From NCBI GenBank assembly GCA_965230375.1, contig CBDDKU010000027.1, positions 1-64,000 on the forward strand: 64,000 nucleotides of DNA, given 5' to 3'. The position numbers and the translations under genes are program-made. The DNA is from CBDDKU01 sp965230375 (GTDB lineage Bacteria > Bacteroidota > Bacteroidia > Flavobacteriales_D > Cryomorphaceae). Every line of letters starts with the position of its first letter. Position 1 is the stretch's first letter. Below the pieces are notes generated by a model, which did no database searches, was not told the origin of the DNA, and saw only the letters and a program-made list of their open reading frames with translations. Positions 8,192 through 17,324 of this stretch are shown here, piece by piece.

Positions 8192-8826
8192 GAGTATCCT
8201 TACCAAATGAAGTCAATTCGAGTGATCATTTCGGATTGAAATGATCGTAATGATCGTATCGAGAATGACGGCAAAGCAATTTTGAGATTTACTAACACGA
8301 TGTCGTCTTTCTCGATACAGATTTTTCGCCGCTTCTGCTCTGAAAAACCCACTCGAAATGACTTATATCAGGAAACATAAGTCAGTTCAAGCTCGATGTG
8401 ACTTAATTTACAGATTCATTCGTCGGATTAAGCATAAGACTGGATCGTAGCGTCGATGATGTTCCCTATGCTAGCTATCAGGACTGCAGGGCGATGTGAC
8501 TTTTCATTTGGAGTATCCTTACCAAATGAAGTCAATTCGAGTGATCATTACGGATTGAAAGGAGCGTAATGATTGTATCGAGAATGACGGCACAGCTATT
8601 TTGAGATTTACTAACACCATGTCGTCTTTCTCGATACAGATTTTTCGCCGCTTCTGCTCTGAAAAACCCACTCGAAATGACTTATATCAGGAAACATACG
8701 TCAGTTTAAGCTCGATGTGACTTAATTTTCAGATTCATTCGTCAGATTAAGCATAAGACTTGACCGTAGCGTCGATGATATTCCTGATACTTGCTATCAG
8801 TTCTTAAGCTTGATATGATCTGATCT
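8192..8826. repeat. Tandem direct repeat, two copies of about 319 bp
   Basis: The sequence GAGTATCCTTACCAAATGAA starts at 8192 and again at 8511. The two units then run closely alike to about 8510 and 8826, with scattered substitutions. This fills most of the 750-base gap between the hydrolase-OsmC gene and the aldehyde dehydrogenase gene. No ORF of note is inside. Recurrent TCGAGAATGACGG and CTCGAAATGAC segments give each unit internal symmetry. Confidence 0.9.
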
Positions 8827-8841
8827 TGGGAGATAAAATAT

Positions 8842-10266
8842 CTACCACCTCATCAACCGTTTTATCAAATTCCTTTTTCCTTTTGAGAACGGCGCATACC
8901 GAAAGGGTGGGTCAATCCAGGTTTCTCCTTTGACCAGGGCCTTAGAATGGCTAAAACACTCAAAGCTGAATTTGCCGTGATAGTGCCCGGTGCCACTACT
9001 CATCACCCCACCGAAGGGAAGCGAAGGATTACCTAAGTGAACCAGCGTATCGTTCATGCATCCACCCCCAAAAACGAGCTCGTTTTCGAAATATGCTTTC
9101 ATTGCCTTGTCCTTTCCAAAATAATAGGCCGCCAGCGGGTAGGGGTTTTTGGCAATGACACGCTTGATGTCATCCAGCGACTTATACGCAATCAGCACGA
9201 CGATGGGACCGAAGATTTCATCTTGCATCAAGGCACTATCCATATCCGGGTTGATCATCAGCGTCGGGGCGATGTACTTTTCTTCTCGGTCGGATTCACC
9301 CCCATAGATCACTTCTCCCATTTCTAAATACCCCACTAAGCGATCAAACTGACGGTGATTTACAATTCTCGGGTAAGACTCGGTTGCTTTGGGGCTTTCG
9401 CCAAACTGGTTGACAATTTCTTTTTTGAAGGCGTCGATAAACGAGTCAAACATCGATTCTTCAACCATGATGTAGTCGGGGCTTACACAAGTTTGGCCGG
9501 CATTCATCCACTTACCCCAGGTCATGCGGCGAGCCGATACCTTCAAATTTGCCGAGCGATCAATTATTGCCGGGCATTTCCCTCCGAGTTCTAAGGTGGT
9601 TGGCGTCAGGGTTTTGGCCGCTTCGGAAGCAATTATTTTCCCAACAGCCGTGCTTCCCGTAAAAAAGATGTGGTTGAAGGTCATCGCATTCATTAGCTCA
9701 GGAACTACTTCGTGGCCTAAGCCAAGAGCTGTTTGAACGAAGTCGTTTGAGAAAAGCTCATCTACCATGGCTTCAATCAAGTCTGCCGTGTGGGGTGCAT
9801 CTTCAGATGGTTTCACTACGGCACAATTCCCCGCAGCTATAGCGCCGATCAGCGGATTCAGAGCTAGTTGGAAAGGATAGTTCCACGGAGATATGATGAG
9901 CACAATGCCCTTGGGTTGATAGACCACTTTGCTGGTAGAAGGCTCAAGAGCCAAAGGGGTGAATACGCGCTTTGGCTTTACCCAAGACTTAATGTGTTTT
10001 AAGGTGTGGTCTATTTCTGAAATAACTACAGCAATCTCCGTCATCTGAGCTTCGGTAGGCGTCTTTCGCAAATCGGCGTGGAGAGCGGCTTCAATCTCAG
10101 ACTCGTGAGACAAGATATACTCTTTGAGAAGTTTGAGCTGTTTTATTCTGAACTCAAGCGGTCTCGTTTTTCCTGAACCGAAAAAGCTTTGCAGCCGATT
10201 CAAACTTCCAGGATGGATCTTTGTTTCTTTCAATGAACTTGCGGCCTTTTCCTCGTTAACTTCCAT
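8842..10266 (-). CDS. Aldehyde dehydrogenase family protein
   Basis: 474 residues, of the shorter class-3 (fatty aldehyde or coniferyl aldehyde type) layout. Motifs: 'ISPWNYPFQLALNPLIGAIAAGNCAVVKPSE' (NAD binding), 'FFTGSTAVGKI', the general base in TLELGGK (Glu226), the nucleophile in NAGQTC (Cys260), and 'QDEIFGPIVVL' near the C-terminus. A basic C-terminal tail ('KGKRNLIKRLMRW') could contact the membrane, as in fatty aldehyde dehydrogenases. It oxidises aldehydes to acids with NAD(P)+. Substrate not determinable. It is monocistronic and divergent from the DUF389 gene. Confidence 0.9.
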   Translation of the reverse strand: MEVNEEKAASSLKETKIHPGSLNRLQSFFGSGKTRPLEFRIKQLKLLKEYILSHESEIEAALHADLRKTPTEAQMTEIAVVISEIDHTLKHIKSWVKPKRVFTPLALEPSTSKVVYQPKGIVLIISPWNYPFQLALNPLIGAIAAGNCAVVKPSEDAPHTADLIEAMVDELFSNDFVQTALGLGHEVVPELMNAMTFNHIFFTGSTAVGKIIASEAAKTLTPTTLELGGKCPAIIDRSANLKVSARRMTWGKWMNAGQTCVSPDYIMVEESMFDSFIDAFKKEIVNQFGESPKATESYPRIVNHRQFDRLVGYLEMGEVIYGGESDREEKYIAPTLMINPDMDSALMQDEIFGPIVVLIAYKSLDDIKRVIAKNPYPLAAYYFGKDKAMKAYFENELVFGGGCMNDTLVHLGNPSLPFGGVMSSGTGHYHGKFSFECFSHSKALVKGETWIDPPFRYAPFSKGKRNLIKRLMRW

Positions 10267-10362
10267 TTCCTAAAGATATTTCTTTTGAGAGATTTACTGG
10301 ATAAGTAGCTGTGCTCTGCGAGAGATTTAATTATACATTTATGATATTCAATTGAAAGAGAA

Positions 10363-11868
10363 ATGACTGATACGACCGACTCGCATGAAGAGCAGGAGAA
10401 TGATGCCTTAGATCAAGCAGCGAAAGAGCAGGATGAGAAGGTGGAAGCTCAAAAGAACCGTTTAGTTGATCAAATCAAAATCGTATTTGCGGAGACTATT
10501 CAGTTCTTGCGTCAGCTTTTGAGCATTCGCGAAGAGACCGATTATAAGAAGACGCGAGAGGGGATTGAGCGCGATGTGACCTTCAGGGGACACACAGTCT
10601 ACATTTTGATCTGTTCGATTTTTATTGCGAGTATCGGTCTGAACCTGAACTCACCAGCGGTCATTATTGGAGCCATGCTTATCGCTCCTTTGATGGGGCC
10701 TATTATCGGTATTGGGCTTGCCTTGGGTACCAATGATTTTACGCTACTCATTAAGTCTGTGAAGAACTTTGGAGTCATGGTGGGAATTAGCATTGTAACG
10801 AGTACCGTGTATTTTTACCTTACGCCGCTAGTCGAGTACCAAACGGAGATTCTAGCTCGAGTAAAACCAACAACCCTCGATATTTTTGTAGCCATTTTTG
10901 GTGGTATTGCCGGTATCGTAGCCGGTTCGAGAAAAGAGAAAAGCAATGTAATTCCCGGGGTTGCGATCGCTACGGCACTTATGCCACCACTTTGTACGGC
11001 TGGTTTTGGATTGGCTACGGCCAATTGGAGCTTCTTCTTTGGGGCATTTTACCTGTTCTTGCTCAACAGTATTTTCATCTGTGCTGCGACACTCGTCGGG
11101 GTGCGATATCTTAGATTCCCACTTCGCGTATTTGTCAACCCTAAGAAAGAGAAGCGAACCCGCGCATTCATGATCGCCTTTATTCTGATCATGGTTCTGC
11201 CGAGTTTGTGGATTTTCTGGGGAGTGCTACAGGAATCGTTTTTCAACAAAAATGCAGACAACTTTATTCGTCAGGAAGTGCGTATCAATGGAGCTAAGCT
11301 TGTAAACCAGAAGCTTTTTTACAACGATACCGTCCCATCTATTGAACTATACATGATCGGCGTTCAGGTACCTGATGATACGGTGGCCTTGTGGAGGAAA
11401 AAACTTGAAAACTACGGTCTAAAACACGTGACGTTGGAAGTCTACGGAAACAACAATAGAAACAATGGCGAAGAGGATTTGAACTTGATTTCCGGTCAAA
11501 TTGAGCAAAACCTGAAGGAAGATCTGCTCAAAGATCTATATGTCACCAACCGTGAGCTCTTGGAAGACAAAGACGAGCGCATTGCTTATCTCGAAGACAG
11601 GCTCTTTAAGGAAGAATTTCGGTTTAGAGAGTGGAAAATGATCGGGGAAGAGTTGAAGATACAATTCGAAAATATCGAGAAAATATCCTTTGCCGAATCC
11701 ATAGAATCCGACTTCTCTGGAAATCTGGATACCATTCCGACTTTTATCATCAAGTGGGATCCCAGATCGCCTTCAAAGCAGTGCCGAAAGGAAGAAGAGA
11801 CTATAGGCAAGCTAATGAAGCTCCGGCTGGACTTGGACACAGTGCGAGTTATTACCACAAAAAAATAG
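10363..11868 (+). CDS. DUF389 / TIGR00341 membrane protein
   Basis: 501 residues. A charged cytoplasmic N-terminus (about 1-70) is followed by six or seven hydrophobic segments between about 72 and 300. These include 'ASIGLNLNSPAVIIGAMLIAPLMGPIIGIGLALG' and 'IFGGIAGIVAGSRKEKSNVIPGVAIATALMPPLCTAGFGLA', which are the DUF389 signatures. A long hydrophilic C-terminus (about 310-501) with coiled-coil character ('LKEDLLKDLYVTNRELLEDKDERIAYLEDRLFKEE') is an extra domain found in Bacteroidota members. Function unknown. Start at the ATG at 10363. Confidence 0.85.
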   Translation: MTDTTDSHEEQENDALDQAAKEQDEKVEAQKNRLVDQIKIVFAETIQFLRQLLSIREETDYKKTREGIERDVTFRGHTVYILICSIFIASIGLNLNSPAVIIGAMLIAPLMGPIIGIGLALGTNDFTLLIKSVKNFGVMVGISIVTSTVYFYLTPLVEYQTEILARVKPTTLDIFVAIFGGIAGIVAGSRKEKSNVIPGVAIATALMPPLCTAGFGLATANWSFFFGAFYLFLLNSIFICAATLVGVRYLRFPLRVFVNPKKEKRTRAFMIAFILIMVLPSLWIFWGVLQESFFNKNADNFIRQEVRINGAKLVNQKLFYNDTVPSIELYMIGVQVPDDTVALWRKKLENYGLKHVTLEVYGNNNRNNGEEDLNLISGQIEQNLKEDLLKDLYVTNRELLEDKDERIAYLEDRLFKEEFRFREWKMIGEELKIQFENIEKISFAESIESDFSGNLDTIPTFIIKWDPRSPSKQCRKEEETIGKLMKLRLDLDTVRVITTKK

Positions 11869-11893
11869 CCCCCCGGTTTCGGAGAGCTATTCT
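11859..11893 (-). terminator. Rho-independent terminator of the cupredoxin gene
   Basis: On the minus strand, ATAGCTCTCCG pairs with CGGGGGGCTAT around a short loop, followed by a run of seven T. It overlaps the stop codon and last codons of the convergent DUF389 gene. Confidence 0.7.
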
Positions 11894-11909
11894 TGGAGTG
11901 TGTTGTAAA

Positions 11910-12521
11910 TTAATGAGCGTCGATCAGGAGTTTGCCTGATTGCAGTCTCTCGCTATCAGCATCTACAGAGAAGAAGTAAATTCCCGTAGTAAGGTGGCTT
12001 AAGTCGTGAGACCCTTTGTTGTTCAATTGAAACTGATCTACTAGCTGACCATTAACCGTAAACAAGGTTAAAATAGCTCGCTCAGATAGGTTGTTGTCAT
12101 TCCATTGCCAGTTGATTTGATCTACTACTGGGTTTGGGAAGAAAGACAGTGCTTCGCTATTCTCAGCATCTTCCACACCTACCGCTTCATCTACGGTAAT
12201 AGAACCAAACATAGTAGAAGTGTGGATTCCACAGCGGTACTCATATTCACCCGCGGTGTTGAAGGTAAACTCGTATACCCAGCCAGCTGCTCCAGCTTCG
12301 TTTCCAAATTCTTCTGGATTGGCGGGATATGCTTCAGCTCCTCCATCTATAGAGTGAAAACCGCCTTCATTCGTCCAGCGCACAACATCACCAACTTCGA
12401 TGTCCAGGTCTGCAGGGGTGAACTGCATTCCCGACACTGTCACGTCGTGAGTGGTCTGAGCATTTGAATTAAGAGAGAAAAGTAGAGCGGATGCTCCGAG
12501 TAATAAGTAAAATTTATTCAT
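11910..12521 (-). CDS. Secreted cupredoxin with type IX sorting domain
   Basis: 203 residues. The signal peptide is MNKFYLLLGASALLFSLNSNAQ. Residues 24-112 form a plastocyanin/azurin-like domain with the four type 1 copper ligands visible: His56, Cys97, His100 and Met104 ('GGFHSIDGG', 'YRCGIHTSTMFG'). After a short linker, residues about 126-203 are a Por-type C-terminal sorting domain ('LSFFPNPVVDQINWQW...TGIYFFSV...GKLLID'), which directs secretion through T9SS and surface attachment or release. It is therefore probably an extracellular or cell-surface electron carrier. Single gene with its own terminator. Confidence 0.9.
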   Translation of the reverse strand: MNKFYLLLGASALLFSLNSNAQTTHDVTVSGMQFTPADLDIEVGDVVRWTNEGGFHSIDGGAEAYPANPEEFGNEAGAAGWVYEFTFNTAGEYEYRCGIHTSTMFGSITVDEAVGVEDAENSEALSFFPNPVVDQINWQWNDNNLSERAILTLFTVNGQLVDQFQLNNKGSHDLSHLTTGIYFFSVDADSERLQSGKLLIDAH

Positions 12522-12577
12522 AGAACTTCATTTAAAGGTTTTTAAATAGACGTTCGAATGTATGAAAAAGTCTACTC

Positions 12578-13252
12578 TTACTTTCGATATTCTTCCTTCA
12601 GCAAATCACTGAAGTATTTTTCAAATTTCTCCACCTTTGGACGCGTAACATTTTGAACGTAACTGTTTTCCGGATGCTGTGGATAATAGTCCTGGTGGTA
12701 CTTCTCGGCTGGGTAGAATTTGGTGAATTTAGTCACTTCAGTAGCGAAGGGCTTTGAAAAGCTCGAGCCCGATTCAAGTTCTTCGATGGTAGATTTAATA
12801 AGATTCTTTTCAGAGTCGTTTCGATAAAAGGCCACTGATCTGTATTGGCGTCCTACATCTGGTCCCTGTCGATTGACCTGAGTGGGGTCATGGGCACCGA
12901 TAAAGAAAACGCGAAGGAGTGTTTGGTAGTCAACTACATCAGCGTCGTAGTATATTTGAATCGCCTCGGCGTGAGTGGTTTGTCCGCTACCCACTTGGCG
13001 GTAGGTAGGATTGGCTTCCTTTCCACCCGCGTAGCCAGAGATCACATACTTCACACCCTTTACCCGCTCAAATACGGCTTCGGTACACCAGAAGCACCCA
13101 CCGGCGAAGGTGGCAATATCCAGTCCGTCAATATCGGTTGGCAGCTTGGCAAATTCATTTTGGTCCTGACTAAGGCTATTCGGATTTCCGGCATTGCAGC
13201 CAATCAAAAAAGTGAGTAAAACGGCAGTTGAAAAGAAGGCTTTGAAATTCAT
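12578..13252 (-). CDS. msrA: Peptide-methionine (S)-S-oxide reductase, lipoprotein
   Basis: 224 residues. The lipoprotein signal MNFKAFFSTAVLLTFLIGCNAG puts the acylated Cys at residue 19, so this MsrA works in the cell envelope. The catalytic motif GGCFWCTEAVF lies at residues 51-61 (Cys53 nucleophile). It is followed by 'GVKYVISGYAGG', 'TTHAEAIQIYYD', 'FFIGAHDPTQVNRQGPDVGRQYRS' and 'EKYHQDYY', all standard for the family. It repairs oxidised methionine using thiol donors. It neighbours the cupredoxin gene on the same strand, with a 56-base gap. Confidence 0.95.
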   Translation of the reverse strand: MNFKAFFSTAVLLTFLIGCNAGNPNSLSQDQNEFAKLPTDIDGLDIATFAGGCFWCTEAVFERVKGVKYVISGYAGGKEANPTYRQVGSGQTTHAEAIQIYYDADVVDYQTLLRVFFIGAHDPTQVNRQGPDVGRQYRSVAFYRNDSEKNLIKSTIEELESGSSFSKPFATEVTKFTKFYPAEKYHQDYYPQHPENSYVQNVTRPKVEKFEKYFSDLLKEEYRK

Positions 13253-13362
13253 AAAAAGACGGTTTTAGTGTTATAACAATCTCAAGGACAAGATTCCCGC
13301 AAAGAGTGATTGTCAAATGGCCGACGTTTAGAGAGCTACGCGTCCTGGTTTTGCAATTATTG

Positions 13363-13394
13363 GCAAAAAAGAAGGGCATCTACTGATGCCCTTT
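13363..13394 (-). terminator. Rho-independent terminator
   Basis: AAAGGGCATC and its complement GATGCCCTT form a stem on the minus strand followed by TTTTTT, immediately after the gene ending at 13398. Confidence 0.85.
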
Positions 13395-13397
13395 CGT

Positions 13398-13850
13398 TTA
13401 TCTATCTGGAAAATTCTTGTTTGAGATGTCTGGTTTATCGGGGTTATTGCTTCGAACCACTTCGTAAACGAAATAGGTCGTTTCAGCCCGCCAGGGTAGC
13501 ACAGCGTACTTTTCTTTGTATCTGATTTGAATTCGCTCTCCCGAGAGAGAAGCTTGTTCTAGTTCTTTGTAGATATGGTCGTCACCTTTTTCAACAGAGA
13601 AGTTGAACGTCTGAGACAATTGATTCTTGTCGTGTACAGCTCCAAAACTTCCGATATCGAGCTGGCCTTCGAAGGTCTTGAATATGGCTCCACGCTTGGA
13701 GATTTTAACCACAACACCTGCTCGCGTTCCTTCGCTGATATTGGCGTAGTATAGGAATAGTACGACTCCGATGAAAATCAGCACGGCTATGGCTACTACT
13801 TTTCTAAAAAAACTTTTGGCTTTTTGTTTGGCGGTTTTTGGTTCGCTCAT
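13398..13850 (-). CDS. Membrane-anchored protein, conserved in Bacteroidota
   Basis: 150 residues. A basic N-terminus is followed by one transmembrane helix at about residues 17-36 ('VVAIAVLIFIGVVLFLYYA'), then an exported beta-rich domain with 'EGTRAGVVVKISKRGAIFKTFEGQLDIGSFG'. Homologues with this 'TRAGVV.KIS.RG..FKT.EG.L' motif are common in Bacteroidota, and databases sometimes misname them 6-phosphogluconate dehydrogenase. There is no nucleotide-binding fold here to support that name. Function unknown. It is monocistronic with a strong terminator. Confidence 0.75.
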   Translation of the reverse strand: MSEPKTAKQKAKSFFRKVVAIAVLIFIGVVLFLYYANISEGTRAGVVVKISKRGAIFKTFEGQLDIGSFGAVHDKNQLSQTFNFSVEKGDDHIYKELEQASLSGERIQIRYKEKYAVLPWRAETTYFVYEVVRSNNPDKPDISNKNFPDR

Positions 13851-13939
13851 CTTTGTTTTGGTTTGAAGCGAATTTAAAGAAATCTGTGTTGACTTGATTC
13901 AAAAGAAGTGGAATTCCATTTTTCTTCGATCTTTGGGCC

Positions 13940-15037
13940 ATGGCCAAGCCCAAAATTTTGCACATCAGCTCGGAGCGCGGTTGGCGGGGTGGTGAGCAGC
14001 AAATCGCCTACTTGATTGAATACTCCACTTCGATAGGGGCAGAAGTTGTTGTGGTTGTGCGCCAAGGCTCTGATATGGAGAAGTGGTGTCAGGAAGAAAG
14101 GATAAAACACGTTTCGGCTAGTTTTCGAAATGGTATCGATATTTCCACCGCTCGCGCCATCAGAAGAACAGCCAAGAATGAAAATGTCGATTTCGTTCAC
14201 GCTCATTCAGGAAAAGGGCATAGTCTGGCATTTTTAGCGCTCAAGTTGGGTATGCGTAAGCCACTGATCGTTCACCGTCGAGTTGACTTTCCGCTTAAGA
14301 AATCCGGGTTTTCGTTGAAGAAGTACAATCACCCGAATGTAAAGGCCATCATTTGTGTTTCCGATACCATTAAGAATATGGTGGCGCCTTTTATTGCTGA
14401 GCCAGACCGGGCAACGACTGTATATTCAGGAATAGATTTTAACCGATTTAATCAGGATGCGCCAACGGGCTATCTACATCAAGAATTTGGAATCGATCCA
14501 TCAAAGAAACTCGTGGCCAATATTTCAGCACTCGCGCCGCACAAAGATTATCCGACATTTCTCATGGCTGCAAAGACCTACTTGCAGAATAGAGACGATG
14601 TTCACTTTTTGATTGTCGGTGGTGGGAGTTTGGAAGAGCAGCTCAAGTCTGATGCAAGTCAGTTAGGCATTGACCACCAGGTTACATTTACGGGTTTTCG
14701 CAATGATATCCCAAGCGTTTTTCGGGAGCTCTACGCGTTTCTGATCACATCGAGTACTGAAGGTTTGGGGACCACGGTAATTGATGCTTTGCACAATGGG
14801 CTACCTGTGGTGGCTACCAAAGGCGGTGGAATTCCAGAACTGGTTCGCGATGGGGTAGAAGGCTTTCTTTCGGAAGTGGGTGATGAGGTGAGTTTGGCCG
14901 AGCAGCTCGAGCGTTTGACAACCGATCCCGAATTGAGAGACGAGCTGGGAAAGAACGCCATGGAACGCTCAAAGATGTTTTCGAAAGAAGAGATGGGAAA
15001 AGGCGTTCACGCCGTGTATAAGCGGTTAATGTCTTAG
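13940..15037 (+). CDS. Glycosyltransferase family 4 protein
   Basis: 365 residues with the two-Rossmann GT-B fold. The N-terminal domain starts 'KILHISSERGWRGGEQQIAYLIEY' (acceptor side). The C-terminal nucleotide-sugar domain has 'NISALAPHKDYPTFLMAA', 'FLIVGGGSLEEQLK', 'FTGFRNDIPSVF' and the donor-binding 'SSTEGLGTTVIDALHNGLPVVATKGGGIPELV'. It is cytoplasmic or peripheral to the inner membrane, and most likely adds a sugar to a lipid-linked or surface glycan. No other glycan genes flank it, so the pathway is unknown. Confidence 0.9.
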   Translation: MAKPKILHISSERGWRGGEQQIAYLIEYSTSIGAEVVVVVRQGSDMEKWCQEERIKHVSASFRNGIDISTARAIRRTAKNENVDFVHAHSGKGHSLAFLALKLGMRKPLIVHRRVDFPLKKSGFSLKKYNHPNVKAIICVSDTIKNMVAPFIAEPDRATTVYSGIDFNRFNQDAPTGYLHQEFGIDPSKKLVANISALAPHKDYPTFLMAAKTYLQNRDDVHFLIVGGGSLEEQLKSDASQLGIDHQVTFTGFRNDIPSVFRELYAFLITSSTEGLGTTVIDALHNGLPVVATKGGGIPELVRDGVEGFLSEVGDEVSLAEQLERLTTDPELRDELGKNAMERSKMFSKEEMGKGVHAVYKRLMS

Positions 15038-15066
15038 GTGTTCTGCTTTTGAAATGTTTGTTTGGA

Positions 15067-15098
15067 ATAAAAAAGCCCCCCGATAAGTTCGGAGGGCT
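15067..15098 (-). terminator. Terminator shared by convergent genes
   Basis: AGCCCTCCGA and TCGGGGGGCT form a stem followed on the minus strand by TTTTTTATT. It lies between the glycosyltransferase and TPR genes, which face each other. Confidence 0.85.
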
Positions 15099-15101
15099 GT
15101 C

Positions 15102-15617
15102 TCAGTTGAGCAATCCATAGAATACCATTCTTCTTTTACGACGAACTCGGTCCATAGACGCTCTCATAGCATTCATGTATTCATGGTTTTCAGAAATCAA
15201 GAATGCTTCACGGTATGCCGATTTAGCAGAACGCAATGCTCTCATCGTTTCGAGCGCTCGACCAACCATACCCATAAGTTGAGCTCTGTCGGTTCCTGCT
15301 ACGTTCATACCTTTTCTAGCTACATCAATAGACGCTTGAAAGTCACGCAATTCGAATAAAACTATCGCGTAGTTTGGGTAAATACCCGCGAATTCGGCGT
15401 TGAATTTCATGGCCAATCTATAGTGATTAGCTGCTGTGTTATAGTCACCAGTTTGGGCGTAAGCGTACCAACCCATGTAGGCGTGGGCTTTACCAAATCC
15501 TGGTTCACGGCTAATGATAGATTCAAGAAGGTTTAAACCATCTTCATACATTTCTTGATTCCAAAGAGCATCTACACGAGCCAATTCGTGCTCCATAGAA
15601 GCGTCTATACGAGTCAT
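15102..15617 (-). CDS. TPR-containing protein, cytoplasmic
   Basis: 171 residues without a signal peptide. Three to four tetratricopeptide-like helical repeats are visible: 'ARVDALWNQEMYEDGLNLLESIISREPGFGKAHAYMGWYAYAQTGDYNTAANHYRLAMKFNAEFAGIYPNYAIVLFELRDFQASIDVARKGM'. It ends in a basic tail 'RVRRKRRMVFYGLLN'. A protein-interaction scaffold of unknown partner. Single gene ending at the shared terminator. Confidence 0.8.
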   Translation of the reverse strand: MTRIDASMEHELARVDALWNQEMYEDGLNLLESIISREPGFGKAHAYMGWYAYAQTGDYNTAANHYRLAMKFNAEFAGIYPNYAIVLFELRDFQASIDVARKGMNVAGTDRAQLMGMVGRALETMRALRSAKSAYREAFLISENHEYMNAMRASMDRVRRKRRMVFYGLLN

Positions 15618-15878
15618 CGTTTTAAGTTTTAAGGGTTAATAAAAAAAATAGACTTTCCGGTGTTCCGGCGTGTGGGGTGGACTAGAGGCGAATGGTATCG
15701 CCATAGAGCGAAACCTGAAGGACCTCAGGTAATATGTGCGCTTTTCTACAAAACATGGCGATTAAATTTGGCTCTTAGACGAGGGCAAATCTTAGGGGTT
15801 GTCTTTAAAATTTTAGAAAATTTTGATTCAGTGGATTCTCTAATCAATTGACCAATGGGAGTGATAGGTTTTTATTTT

Positions 15879-16170
15879 CCTTTTGTCTTGCATCGCCGTC
15901 GGCAAGCCTATGGCGGCCGATGGATACAAAAGGAACAAAAGATCAGGGCTGTAATTTTATTTCTTGAAACTCTCGAAAACGCTACAGCACCTTACCCAAA
16001 CTCGGAAACGGCATTTGCGAAAGCACAGCTTTCGATGCCTGACCTCTGCAAGGGTGCGGTGGACTTCCGCTTATTGCTGAGTTTCTAAGAGAATAAAATT
16101 AAGGCCAAAAGTTGGCTCACGACTTTCTGAATTAATAGACAGATTTTGATTCTGCAAGCTGTGAGCCAAT
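15879..16170 (+). repeat. 260-bp dispersed repeat, copy B
   Basis: Same element as 2171-2430, with about 30 extra bases in the opening hairpin (CATCGCCGTCGGCAAGCC...). The rest aligns closely, including GCACCTTACCCAAACTCGG and the closing GTGAGCCAAT. The 15618-16325 gap contains nothing else I can identify. Confidence 0.8.
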
Positions 16171-16325
16171 CAGAACCACAGCTCGAAAATCGAACAGACT
16201 TTAGACGTTTGGGTGTAATCCAAAATTGACGTTGCCTTTTAAATTGGAATTTTACCTTTCAGTGGTTCAGATTGATTCCGACCTTAACCATCTAGTAGCA
16301 AAAGAATACAGATGTGATGTGTTCT

Positions 16326-17324
16326 CTAGAAGCTTGCGCAAGGAACAATCCTACGCTTTGTGTTTTTCCGTCTGTTTTGAATTTCGACGATTAGGGAGAT
16401 CTCATGGGCGCCACCGCTGTAACCAAAAAGGCGGTTGATGCTGATATCGTAGCTATAGCCAAAAGAAAAGCGTTTAGGCGCTTCATAGCCCAGTAGGAAG
16501 ATCACAGATTCATTGTTGCGGTATTGCTTTTCATCTGGTCTTAGCGGGATTCCGCGATACCACATCCCAAAGTTGATATGCTTTATCGTGAAGTATCCAC
16601 CGATATCGAGCTGCTGCCATTCTCCTTGCTGCTTGTAATTAAATGCGACTCTCAGCTTTTTTGCTCCCAGTGATTTCTCAAACTCTTCAATTGGAATCAC
16701 GGTTCCACCATGAATAGATAATTTTCTTGGGATGATATCTTCTCCACCGAGCACAGATTGATTCGGCTCGTTGATGCGGTGCATCGAAACGCCAAACCAG
16801 GCTTTGGTATTGAAGTACAAGATACCCGCAGAGAAATCGGCGTAAGAGCCCGTTGCAGCCTGATTGGACTGTGAAAGACTCGTGGCAGACTCTCGAATGA
16901 CTTGATCGGCAAAGAGCAAATTGCCATCGCCGTATGCTCTTTGGCCGAAGCTTCCCTTTATTCCGACGGACAAGTTTGATCTTCTTGATAGCCTGATTTG
17001 CTGAGCGTAATAGAGCGATGCCATTGTGTTGCTCAGATTATTGGCTCCGGCCATATCTTTTACAAATGATAGTCCGATACCGGCGTTTAAAGGCTTCATA
17101 TAGAAATCGGCGCTCGAAGCCAGGGCATTGTATTCGTGTTTGATTCCTGGCCATTGCTTTCGGTAGTTCATGACCACGCGGGTCACTTGCTTACTACCCG
17201 CAAAAGCAGGGTTCAGATACAGCGGGTTGCTATATGGCTGAGAAAACTGCATATCCTGTGCAGTGACCTTTCCAACCGTGAAAAGAAGCAATAGCAATCC
17301 ATATGTGTGAATGCTTCTCGCCAT
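16326..17324 (-). CDS. PorP/SprF family type IX secretion membrane protein
   Basis: 332 residues. The signal peptide ends 'LFTVGKVTAQ'. The mature protein begins 'DMQFSQPYSNPLYLNPAFAGS', the PorP/SprF hallmark, and continues as a predicted outer-membrane beta barrel with alternating strands ('FNYKQQGEWQQLDIGGYFTIKHINFGMWYRGIPLR'). PorP/SprF proteins work with T9SS, often anchoring or exporting one dedicated adhesin. Its ATG overlaps the stop codon of the upstream adhesin gene by one base (TAATG), so the two are translationally coupled. Confidence 0.92.
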   Translation of the reverse strand: MARSIHTYGLLLLLFTVGKVTAQDMQFSQPYSNPLYLNPAFAGSKQVTRVVMNYRKQWPGIKHEYNALASSADFYMKPLNAGIGLSFVKDMAGANNLSNTMASLYYAQQIRLSRRSNLSVGIKGSFGQRAYGDGNLLFADQVIRESATSLSQSNQAATGSYADFSAGILYFNTKAWFGVSMHRINEPNQSVLGGEDIIPRKLSIHGGTVIPIEEFEKSLGAKKLRVAFNYKQQGEWQQLDIGGYFTIKHINFGMWYRGIPLRPDEKQYRNNESVIFLLGYEAPKRFSFGYSYDISINRLFGYSGGAHEISLIVEIQNRRKNTKRRIVPCASF

